DNA of 64,000 nucleotides. It comes from Coniochaeta sp. PMI_546. Taxonomy: Eukaryota; Ascomycota; Sordariomycetes; Coniochaetales; Coniochaetaceae. Position numbers and translations under genes: made by a program. The notes beneath the pieces were generated by a model that worked only from the letters and a program-made list of their open reading frames with translations, did not search any database and was not told the DNA's origin. This document shows, in pieces, positions 25,139 through 34,796 of this stretch. Every line of letters starts with the position of its first letter. Within the stretch, counting starts at the first letter, position 1. The stretch lies in NCBI GenBank assembly GCA_021432605.1, contig MU271145.1, positions 62,001 to 126,000 on the forward strand, read 5' to 3'.

Positions 25139-26671
25139 ACGAGAGCTGGGAGAAGGGATAGATAGCATTGGTGGTGGACACACGGATTTTCTCGGATTGG
25201 TTATAAGGGGTTTCACAGGTCTAGCATCTGGTTTTTTACGTTTCATGTTATGTCTTTTTTACTACATTTCATGTAGGCGACGGCGTTCCTCCAGGCCTTC
25301 AAGGGCTTTCTTCGTCGATGTCGAACATATCATATAGAACTTTCCACAGTAATTTACAGGCTGTCTGAACTTCTCATCCTGCCCATCATGTGAACCACTA
25401 GATCTCTTTGCCAAGTTCGTAGTGCAGATGATCTGGATCCACTGAACCTACCTGCGACAAGAGCGTCGCCTCTGACACCAATCCACAGACCCTTCCGTCA
25501 GGGAGGCCTATCACCACGACGAATATCCCGGTTTCCTCTTGCCCCGTACTGCCCAACGCTTCTGGCCATGCGCACATCATGGCAGTTGTCGACAAGGTTG
25601 CATGTGCACTTCTCGTTCTTGCATGCCCTCGCAGGAACATTAATGCTCAAGTGCTCCCTGTCATTTGCGATCTTGCGCATGTTAATTACATCAGGTCCTC
25701 AGCATTCGTCTCTTCGATCATTCAGGTCAGTAAACCCATCAACATGCCTTCATCTAGCGTATTCTCATCTCCTCGTCGGCTTGACCTTTTCCAATGCCGT
25801 GTGTCGTATAGAGGGGCAAGGTCTCGTCTTTACTCCCGGGGTATACATTGGTAGCAGTTCCTCTCCCCGACGGGATTCGACAGTGTAAATGTTCTGGTGA
25901 GTCTCCGAAACTTTTGGTTTTGTCTGAGCCAACTTGTGGCTGCGGCTCACAGCAGCAAGGCTTTTCAGTTGATAGCTCACCCGAGAGAGTCACGACAGAC
26001 TGGAGGCTAGGGAGGAGGAAAACCTACAGTTACCGACTCTCGGGGCCAGTTGTAGTGAGCGGAGGGAACTAGTCTGTAACCTCGGATTGAGAACGAACGG
26101 TGTGTTTACGTCTGAATCGATGAAGACACTACAACAAAGGACGAACGTATGACATGATCATCCGAGGATTACTGGGAGAAACTCCGCTTGGTTATCATTC
26201 GACCTCTTCTATACTAGCGGATATGTCCGTTGATAATGCTTGTCTGCCTAAACTTGGGATGTCGTCATGGGGGGTTTGAGATATCGGGAAAACACTGAAA
26301 CCCGCGCTATAGGGCTTAGTGTAAGAGAAGCTGCAGTTGGCAAGATATCCGCCGCCGCGAAACCCAGCCAGAGATTGAACGATGTGGCCCAAGACGTCTC
26401 GCGAATCAACGCGCATCGACTCCCGGCCGATCGGCGTCAGAAAAAAAAACAAAGAAGATTGGCGGCTCAGGACATTGCAATCCCAAAGAGTTTGATCTCC
26501 TATCGGCAAAGGGTTCAGGTTTTGGCTCGTCATCGCAGATGACCTAGGGAGATCTATCGGATGCCATGGGGGAGTGGAATGTGGATTCGGTACGTCCCTA
26601 CCGCCATCAAGGTACATCCTTCTCACCGTAAAACCTTAACCTCTTTCCCTCCACCAGAACCTCAACTCTTT
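25139..26671. other. intergenic, no gene recognised
   Basis: It holds the 3' flank of the carboxylase gene. Short frames on both strands lack domains. A purine/adenine run (A9) occurs near 26440. Confidence 0.5.
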
Positions 26672-26823
26672 CCCTTCACTACAACTTCAACCTTTCCCGT
26701 TATTCACACCAATTGGTATCAACACAGCCTGGCAGCTCGCCGACCATCCCTTCACCACAACTTCAACTCTTCCCGTTATTCACACCAATTGGTATGAACA
26801 CTGCCTGGCAGCTCACCGACGAT
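26672..26823. repeat. 76-bp tandem duplication (diverged)
   Basis: Copy 1 (26672-26747) and copy 2 (26748-26823) are directly adjacent and about 90% identical. They share TTCCCGTTATTCACACCAAT and GCCTGGCAGCTC. It lies just upstream of, or within, the 5' part of the Fic gene. Confidence 0.9.
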
Positions 26824-26889
26824 CCATGGTACCTCCCACGCCACAGCTTACTGCACGATGCTGCCACGGAGTTTTGGCCTTGGCGTTAG

Positions 26890-27986
26890 GACCCGACCCT
26901 TTACCCGCAGCTATTCCAACATTATCAAGCAGAGAGAAAATCTCTGCTACACAAGGTCTATGCGCCTTTTCTCAAACTCGACAAGAACACTATCGAGTAC
27001 AAGGAGTTGGCCATCTCAGGAAAGGTGTGGGAAGATTACCACCAGCCTTCAGATAGCGAGAAGCAAGGATATACTAGGCTTCAACAGGTATACACACAGT
27101 ATTTTGTTCAAGCTGAATTTAGGACGCGTTTGCTCACTCGCAATTCTAGGAATATGCCACTACACTTCAGGAGATCGACGACATCAGGAAGGCTATGAAC
27201 CCTCCTGTTCGGTTTGTTGCCAAGCAGCTGGTCTCCGAGTATGCACACCAGTCCGTCCAGATCGAGGACAACCATCTCCAGTCCCGGGATAGCGAGGCAC
27301 TGTTCGAAGTTCTCACCACGACTCTGTTCGATACGACTGACATGGAAGAGGTGTCTATCGACAGTCTGTGCGCTGCGGTGCTTCCTGATGTAACTCAGGT
27401 TCGTCCACATGCCGATCGGAACCACTTGGTAGCATCTCAGTGGATCGCTGATACTGCCTCACGCAATCCTGACACCGCAGGCCTTGGAGAGCAAGATGTT
27501 CGCGCGCTCTCAGCCCTGAACATGAAGGACCTGGACGAGAATGGCTATTACCCGCGGACCTGGGGAGGCAAGGTTCGGCTGGGCGACTATCGACTGGCCC
27601 CCATTTCCGTTCGAAGCAACCCTCTCCGCATTTTCCCCTACCATGCTGAAGTTCCGGCTTGCATGCGGCGTTTCTTCGAATGGCGCGACAGGGCACACCA
27701 GGAGAAAACGCTACATCCACTGATCCTTGCCTGCCAAGCCACCGCGTACTTCGTCCATATTCACCCCTTCCCAGACGGCAACGGCAGAGTTTCGCGGATG
27801 GTAATGCACGACTATATGGTTCGACAGGGTTATCTGCCGGTGGTTTTGCAGGCAATGGAGCGCCAGGACTACCTCACAATGATCAGTGACGCGCAGGATG
27901 GAAACCCAGATGAGTTTGTCGTGCGGGTTCTCCTGAATCAGTTGGAGGCATTGCGGACGTTTCAGATGCGGGAGTTCAGTGGTTAG
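26890..27986 (+). CDS. Fic-domain protein (putative AMPylase/phosphoryl transferase), 5' end unresolved
   Basis: Two exons are clear: 26890-27087 and 27150-27986, joined in phase over a 62-nt intron. The Fic core motif HPFPDGNGRVSR is complete (27762-27797), with the catalytic His and the anion-binding DGNGR loop. The upstream helix carries HQSVQIEDN, which resembles the inhibitory (S/T)xxxE(G/N) motif with Asp instead of Gly. Fic proteins transfer AMP or another phosphate-containing group from a nucleotide or similar donor onto target hydroxyls. Eukaryotic substrates include BiP, but fungal targets of this subgroup are not known to me. The opening DPTLYPQLFQHYQAERKSLL is typical of the subgroup. 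A further N-terminal stretch is expected, and I could not connect it to a start codon with confidence. The ATG at 26794 is one candidate needing an extra splice. Confidence 0.75.
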
Positions 27987-28279
27987 GTAGATGGCAGACG
28001 CCTCCGTAGGTACCCTACATACACCGATCACCAGTGGGAATGGCCCACAGGGGTAGGGTCAATGGGCAGTCACGTGTAAGATTATATAAGCCGGCTAGGT
28101 AAGCGATCGGGTGAGCCGGTGGAAATACGGCCCTCAAAAGCGGCGAGCGAGCTAACCAAAGGTTGGACACTTTTGATGTTCGAATCCCAACTCAGCAACA
28201 GTACGCAGAGTCTAGCTGAGATAAGCATATTCATACTAGCGAACGCTTGAGGTTGTGATAAACCGGCGCGAGTGTGGGT

Positions 28280-29926
28280 ATGGTTGGTGTGCCTACGAGC
28301 AAGGGCTGCTCGTTATGTCTGACACGAAGCGTCAAGGTAAACTTGGCCGATGCCGCATTCTCTTCGCTTGTCTTTGGACATCGCTAATCAACTAGGAAAA
28401 GTGCGATGAAGCACGTCCGAGCTGTTCACAATGTCGGATTGGCCGGCGTACCTGCCCTGGCTACGCACGCGGTATGAAGTTTGTGGATGAAGGGCCGAGA
28501 CTGCAGCGCTCAGCCAAGAAGGCCAGTGTCCGTTCCTCGAGAATTTCGTCATCCAAGCCCTCCAGCTTGCCAGCCAGGGCTTCGGCTCCAGTTACAACTA
28601 CTGCACCTAGTGGTGAATGTGCAATCTCCGGTACAGCGGTCCAAAAACTACCCCCTCGAACACACTGGGACACCCAAGTGCATCATCTCAACTCATCTAA
28701 ACTAGACCGAGACCAGATACTGTCAGTATTTGTGTCAGCTATGTTCCCTCTCGGGAGCAGTTCAGCACAGAGCTCGTTTCTCGGGAGTTGGTTGTGGCAT
28801 GTGCCATTGCGGCTTGGCTCGAGTGCCGTTCTCGATCACGCGGCGCTGTCACTCGCCCTGGCATATTTCGCTCGACTATCTGGGGATCAACTCGTGCTTC
28901 GGAACGCAGAGCTGTCATATGCTATTGCTTTGAGGAGTCTAACGGCGGCCATATCAGATCCGGACAACCGGCTTGCCTCAGAGGTGCTGTGCGCGGTATT
29001 GCTCCTTGGACATTATGAGGTCTGTACAGCTCGACCCGACAAGCTTTAGAAATCAGGGCTTGTGTTGATCTTATTTCCTAGACGATCGTCAACAGAAGCC
29101 ACGCTTGGATCAGGCATGCAGGCGGGGCAGCGCGTCTCATGCAGTTGAGGGGGGCTCGACGGTGCTACGAGTCCGCCTTTGAGTACTCTATGTTCCTGGC
29201 ATGTCGCGGAACAATTGTTGGTTAACCCTGTCACTCTATGATGAGCTGCTCTTCCTTTTACTTATTGAGTTCGCTCAGGTCTCTGAAGCCCTTTCCTCTG
29301 GAGAGCCATGCTTTTTGGACGCCAAAGACTGGCGGTCGATCCCCGATGGATTGATCGAGTTCCCCTTGCTGCCATCATCCCCCGAACTCTATCATGCCAT
29401 TTTTGGCTACTTTGCGGCCATTCCGGGATTACTGAGCAAGACAAAAAGAGTGACCGCCGACACCCCCGAGAGTTTACAGCTTTCCATACTCTCCACTGCC
29501 GAGGGACTGCGAGACGACATGATGCAATGGTACCAGCGGTACATATCAGTCGACGGCGGTCTGAGAGCTCCAACTTTGGCGAAAACAAGTCTGAATTCCA
29601 AAACCTACCCATTCCCATCTGCGTATGCGTATAGGGATGTTCTGTCAGCAAGCATAATCACGACTTTTTATGCATATATCATCGTTCTCAACAGGGACTG
29701 CATCAACTGTCTGCAGCCGGACTGCAGTCATATAGAAATGAACTTGAATATGGCGCGGGAGATCTGCATGTCAGTTGACTATTGCTCACGCTCGGGATAC
29801 TGTGGAGCACAGAGTATGAAATTTTCGTTGCCTACAGCTTACTCAGTGATGCCGGTGGAGGGCCGCGGATGGATGGAAGTGTGGATAGAAAAGTTCTCGA
29901 GCATGCTAGAAGCAGTGAAAGTCTAA
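28280..29926 (+). CDS. Zn2Cys6 transcription factor
   Basis: Four exons (28280-28336, 28402-29019, 29082-29216, 29279-29926) give about 485 aa. Joining exon 1 (MVGVPTSKGCSLCLTRSVK) to exon 2 (CDEARPSCSQCRIGRRTCPGY) recreates a complete CX2CX6CX6CX2CX6C cluster, which supports the splice at 28401/28402 after GAAAAG. The remainder is the usual alpha-helical regulator domain, including WIRHAGGAARLMQLRGARRC and the C-terminal EICMSVDYCSRSGYCGAQ. Such proteins are nuclear DNA-binding regulators, often pathway-specific. The third intron boundary is uncertain; a donor at 29221 with an acceptor at 29289 also keeps frame. It converges on the aldo-keto reductase gene with 59 nt between the stops. Confidence 0.82.
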
Positions 29927-29985
29927 GTACTATTCTTCTGATAGCTGAATTTTTAAAGACATCAATTCCAACCGTCGTTCGTGTG

Positions 29986-31321
29986 TCAGTATCCCGTCAC
30001 AGCCCTTGGCCGGTAGGCCGACTCAAGCTTGTTAATTTCAGCGTCCGTCAACACAAGGTTGGCTGCGACTACCGCTTCATCTATGCGCTCCTTGCTATTC
30101 AGACCAACAATCGGGTTGACCCCCTTGTGCAGACACCAGGCTGTTGCAATCACGGCCATTGGCACTTGCCTTGCCTTGGCCACCTCTTCCACGACGTCAA
30201 CAATCGCTTTGTCTGCTTCACTTTTCCCGTCGTAGAGTCGTGTGAGCGTCTTATCGTGCTGAGCCCTCAACGACGAGTTGGTATCAAGCCCATTCCAGGG
30301 GCGGGCGAGTACCCCGCGCGCGTTAGGAGACCACTGTATCAAGCACGCACGGAGAACGTCAGCGAGCTCATCTCACATAGTACGACGTAGTCAAGGTGCG
30401 CTTACCGGAATACAGCCAACACCTGTGTCTTTGCAGTAGGGTATCATCTCCCGCTCTTCCTCTCTGTAGAGGAGGTTGTAGTAGTTCTGCATGGAAATGA
30501 ATCGGTGCCAGCCATGTTTCTGTGCTATATTCTGGAGGGCCTGGAACTCCCAGGCAGGCATCTGTTTGCCACACAATGAGCTCAAGAAACCAGGAAACAT
30601 GTGGGCGTAAGGGTCATCGTGGACAGGTGGTAAACGTACCGAACTGGCACCGATATATCGCGCCAATCCCATGTCGACAACATCGTTCAAGGCTCTCATA
30701 ATCTCCTCTCGAGGGACATCTGGATCCATGCGCTGGATCTGTATCACATCGATATAAGTCCCAAGCCTCTTGACACTCGCCTGGACCGCGTCCAGGATGT
30801 GCTTGCGCGACAGTCCCACTCGATTGACCAGGCGACCATCGTTGACCGTGGAGGCGAAGACCGAGAGCTGGGGCTCGCCCCGCGCACTGATGGCAAACCG
30901 GCATTTGGTCATTATGACGACGCTTTCACGCGGGATCTTATAGGTGGACAGGGCTTTGCCGATGATTTCCTCCGAGACACCGTTCGAGTACAGATCTGCC
31001 TGTATGCAAATATGCTCAGTCTCCGACAGTCCGACTGCTCAGCGGCAAAAGCAAAATGGAAGTGGATGTAATTAATAATAGAAATTTGCAGCTTACGGTG
31101 TCCCATGTGTTGATGCCGACTTTGTAGGCATACTCGAGAAGTGGCAAAGCCTCTGCTTCATCCAAGACCCATTTCTGCCAGTCTTTGGTCCCGTAGGACA
31201 TGGCCCCAAGGACGACCTTGGAGATTTTCAGGCCGGATGTTCCAAGCCTCTGGTATCCAACGCTCGTCGGTGGCGGTTGGGTGAGTAAATCACGGACATT
31301 GTGATGTTGAAGAGAGGACAT
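29986..31321 (-). CDS. aldo-keto reductase (aryl-alcohol dehydrogenase-like) with altered catalytic His
   Basis: Three exons (31321-31097, 30999-30406, 30333-29986) join in phase across introns of 97 and 72 nt, giving about 388 aa. It has the AKR (beta/alpha)8 barrel landmarks: LGTSGLKISKVVLGAMSYG at the N-terminus, INTWDTADLYSNGVSEEIIG with the catalytic Asp and Tyr, the catalytic Lys in VIMTKCRF, and IPWSPNARGVLARPWN with the NADPH-binding region after. It would reduce aldehydes or ketones with NADPH in the cytosol. The catalytic His usual in QIHRFD is replaced by Gln (QIQRMDPD, codon 30733-30735), so activity may be changed. It shares a 659-bp divergent promoter region with the hydrolase at 31981. 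Confidence 0.88.
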
Positions 31322-31980
31322 GATATTGGCTGGCCAGATAAATTTAGGGAGTTATGCTGTGATGATGGGGGAGAATCCTAATGATGCGAGATGGTTTGCT
31401 TCAGTCCATGTTGCCATCCTTAGGTTTGTCTCTTGCTACCTTTATAGCAAGCAGAATTTGGGCATATCCAAGCTCGTGAACACGCCACGTCATGAGCATG
31501 AGTTCGGACATAAACCGTGGTGACTCCGAATGTTGTTGCGGAAGCCTCTTAGACAAGTTGCCCCTAGTCCTAATATGGCCCTATGATACGAAGTTGAGTT
31601 ACAGCCGAGAAGTCCACTCTAGCCCCAATAGGGTCCCATGATCCGAACTAAGCCTAATGCGGTCTTAAGCCACGAACAACACTACAGAGCAAGGCTGACA
31701 CCTACCGCTGCCCAAGGGAGTTGTCTGTCAAAATCCCCGGAAATACATCGTCAAGATTCCTGATGTCAGGCTGTATAGACTTGAAAGAACCCGGCGGTGC
31801 ATGATCGATCATCGCTTAATGTCTGACCATGCGGCCCTCCGTTGTTATAACACCGAAGTTCTTGTATAAATGTGACTATGTGAGCCACATCTTCTCTCTC
31901 TCTCGCAGATCGAAAGACAAGTTTCATCCCAGAGCAAGATTTGATAATCCTCATGTCTGCTTCTCAACACCAGAACAGAC
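31322..31980. promoter_or_regulatory. divergent intergenic region (aldo-keto reductase / hydrolase)
   Basis: 659 bp lie between two divergent starts. No further gene is seen. It contains short reiterated strings around 31555-31680 (CCTAATATGGCCC/CCCCAATAGGGTCCC/CCTAATGCGGTC). These could be regulatory or a degenerate repeat. Confidence 0.5.
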
Positions 31981-32964
31981 ATGGTTTCTCTCACCGACGG
32001 CCAAAAGGCCGCCATCAGTCCGGAAGCGGCGGCATATCTCAGCAATATCCGTCATGTCCCCTTCGCAAGCGCTCTTTCTTCTTTCTTCACCTCTCCATCT
32101 CGCATTCCAGGGATTCGCCAAAATATCGAGAAAAATACGCTACCAGGGGAGACAGAACTCATCAAGAAACATCGTCTTCGACTAAAGGAGGTGACCATAG
32201 CCGACATTCCGGTCGTGGTCATCGAGCCCCCTGCTATCAAGCCAGAGAATGAGCGGAAAGCGCTGTTCAACATCTTTGGTGGTGCATTTGTCATGGGCAG
32301 CCCGAAAGATCGGGCCGCTCTGACTATGGCCGCGGAGCTTGGTGTCCGCGTATACTCGATAAGCTACACCAAGTCGCCCGAGGCCAAGTACCCCGTCGCC
32401 CGAGACCAGTGCCTCGCCGTATACCGTGAGCTCCTCAAAACGGGCCCTGCAGATTCTGCGCCCATTGAACCGACGAGTCTGTATGCAATGGGATGCTCAT
32501 CTGGCGCGCAGATGCTCGTCTCCATGCTCCTTGTAGCACAGCGCGAAGGTCTCCCTATGCCGGCGGCTGGGTTGTACCTATGCACGCCGGCTCTGGATCT
32601 TAGCGGCGCTGGCGATTCGATGGTCTTCAATGGCCACGATCGCGATCTCATGCCCGTCAGCCTCCTAATTGGCATGGTATCACAGAATTATGCACCGGAA
32701 GGAATTGACGAAAAGAACCCGCTATACTCCCCAATCTACGCTGAATACGGTCCGTCATTCCCGCCCACCATCATCACTGTCGGCACTCGTGACATCGCTC
32801 TCAGTAATGGCGTGCGGTTCTACTGGAAGCTGAGGGACGCCGGTGTTAGGGTGGAGCTGCTTGTGTCGGAAGGGATGTGGCACGGGTTCAACTGGGATCC
32901 TGTCGTCCCGGAAGCACTCCGAGTTCGTGCAGAGGTCATCAAGTTCTTAGATGGCAAGAAATAG
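31981..32964 (+). CDS. alpha/beta-hydrolase (HSL-like esterase/lipase)
   Basis: This is a single-exon gene of 327 aa starting at the first ATG. The alpha/beta-hydrolase catalytic triad is readable: Ser173 in GCSSG (GxSxG nucleophile elbow), Asp271 in VGTRDIAL and His301 in MWHGFNW. The oxyanion loop is NIFGGAF, so the His of the HSL-family HGGG motif is Phe here. No signal peptide is seen, which suggests a cytosolic enzyme acting on small esters, lactones or acetylated intermediates. The neighbouring reductase and Zn2Cys6 regulator suggest a shared detoxification or metabolite pathway (inference). Confidence 0.9.
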   Translation: MVSLTDGQKAAISPEAAAYLSNIRHVPFASALSSFFTSPSRIPGIRQNIEKNTLPGETELIKKHRLRLKEVTIADIPVVVIEPPAIKPENERKALFNIFGGAFVMGSPKDRAALTMAAELGVRVYSISYTKSPEAKYPVARDQCLAVYRELLKTGPADSAPIEPTSLYAMGCSSGAQMLVSMLLVAQREGLPMPAAGLYLCTPALDLSGAGDSMVFNGHDRDLMPVSLLIGMVSQNYAPEGIDEKNPLYSPIYAEYGPSFPPTIITVGTRDIALSNGVRFYWKLRDAGVRVELLVSEGMWHGFNWDPVVPEALRVRAEVIKFLDGKK

Positions 32965-33234
32965 TGGCATAACTTCGTACATAGTCCTAAGGTACTAGTA
33001 TGACCGGTTTGCTTGAGCAGTTGCCCCTGTACAGGAGATGACGGCGCTCGAGCCAATTCATCGATAATCCTAATGGTTCAACGACTTTCCCGTGATTTGC
33101 ACATTGGTTCGATGGCCAGCGCTTGTCAAGGCGGTCACTACATTATTGGCAGGTGAAGAATTGACAAGACTAAGAACAACAAGTTGTCGTGATGCGAAAT
33201 CAAAATTTACCCGGCTCTATTACACAGTTTGAGC

Positions 33235-33796
33235 TCACTCAACCTCCCAGACAGTTCCCACAGACTGAGTACTTGCCGCACTCCCGACGCTCCCTATTTC
33301 ACATGTTAGTCTAATGGAGCTACGCTTATCTAAAGAAGTACTCACCACTATCCCTGTCAATGTCATCACAGACTCCACCGTCAACCTCCACATCAACCTC
33401 AATAGCCATGTGCACCCGTATGCGGTCCAGGCATCCCCGTCGCTCCATGAGCTCCAGCTGCGCCTTGACATCTCGATCCGAGAGCGTGCAGAGGGGTAGC
33501 TTAGCATCGTCCAAGCCCGTCCAGACCACATATCGATCTGCCTCATAGTCGGTGAAGCGATACCCACTTTCCATGGTGTACTTGGATGATTCGTGGATGC
33601 GATCGAAGCAGATGTCGTCCAAGCTGCGCAGGAGATCTGACCTGGAGTCTACGTTGAGCTTTGCAGCGAAGGCTAGGAATGGAAAGGTCTTGCGGATATT
33701 GGTCCGGACGAGATAGAAGGCGTATCTTAGCTCGACGAGGACCGTTCTTGTCGTTGCCAGGTCGGTAAAAGGGTCGTCTAGGAGGTCGAACATCAT
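33235..33796 (-). CDS. hypothetical protein
   Basis: Two exons (33796-33346 and 33293-33235) join in phase over a 52-nt intron (donor GTGAGT, acceptor AATAG), giving about 169 aa. I do not recognise a domain. The protein is acidic and soluble, without TM segments or signal peptide, and ends soon after a Ser/Ala/Gly-rich tail. Codons look like those of neighbouring genes. It is preceded by two adjacent ATGs (33796, 33793). It could be a lineage-restricted gene. Confidence 0.55.
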
Positions 33797-34796
33797 GGCT
33801 TGGAAGAAGATGGACCTCTAGAGGTAGCTCGGTAGAGAGGCTTGCTCAGCAAACTCTGAGAGCGGAAAGCTGACTGAAATTCATCGGGTGAGTCAATAGT
33901 CTATCAAGCGCTACTTATATCTACGTACATGACAGCTGTGTAATACAAATGATGCTCATTGGCATTGGTTTCTCAACATTTTCGATAGGCATGGCTTCAC
34001 ACTTTTGATGATTTTGATGTTCCACAAACAAAGCAACATGGGTGCAGATAATTACGACGAACAAGGGGTCACATCACATTGTCAAAAGTAGCTGGTCCAA
34101 TGTGGTCAATATGGACCAAAAATGATGCACCTGCAGCAATGGCTAATGAAACGAATGTACAGTAGCGCGAAGGACAAAGGTATATACTTCACACAAAGTA
34201 CTGCTTTCTTCTGGCATGGTCTTATTTTGAGACCATGCTGGTGCCCATTGTATATCTTCTCCCTCATGTTTCTCTCTATCAAGTGTGAAGTAGTTCAAGA
34301 TTGATGTTATAGTCGCGCTCTCTTTATCTAGGCATACAGAGGCACACTTCACCAACTCAACACCGTCCATCGAAGCTTAACTTCGCATCTCAAAGCCAAA
34401 TGGGGCACCTCAAAACACCGGAACACGCCTCCTTAGTCTCGCGACTGGCTCGACAAAACCAATGCACTGCCTGTCTTTGCTGCTCAACCTAAGGTATCAA
34501 TGCTGCGAGACCGTTCATCATAATTATCTTCCCTTCAATGCGCTACTCGCTCCACATCCAGGAAAAGCAAACAACTCCCTCTCAGGCAATATTCACGCCC
34601 GCGTCTAACGAGCAAGCGATCATCTGTGTCCCTCTGTCCCTTGTCCATGTGTACATGCTCACGCCAATCCGGGACCTTAGTATGCCGCTCCTGTTGAGCC
34701 ACCCGTCTTCCAACGATCTTCCGCAGCACACACGCAATCCAGCTGTTCCATATCTTTCCATATTTGACCACCTTAGCCTCCTTCCCAGAGTCCATT
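33797..34796. other. intergenic, no gene recognised
   Basis: The stretch is relatively A/T-rich. Short frames only. Confidence 0.5.

Noticed and set aside
28110-28205. tRNA-like B box (GTTCGAATCCC) before the Zn2Cys6 gene
   Set aside because: No pairing acceptor or anticodon stems could be drawn.
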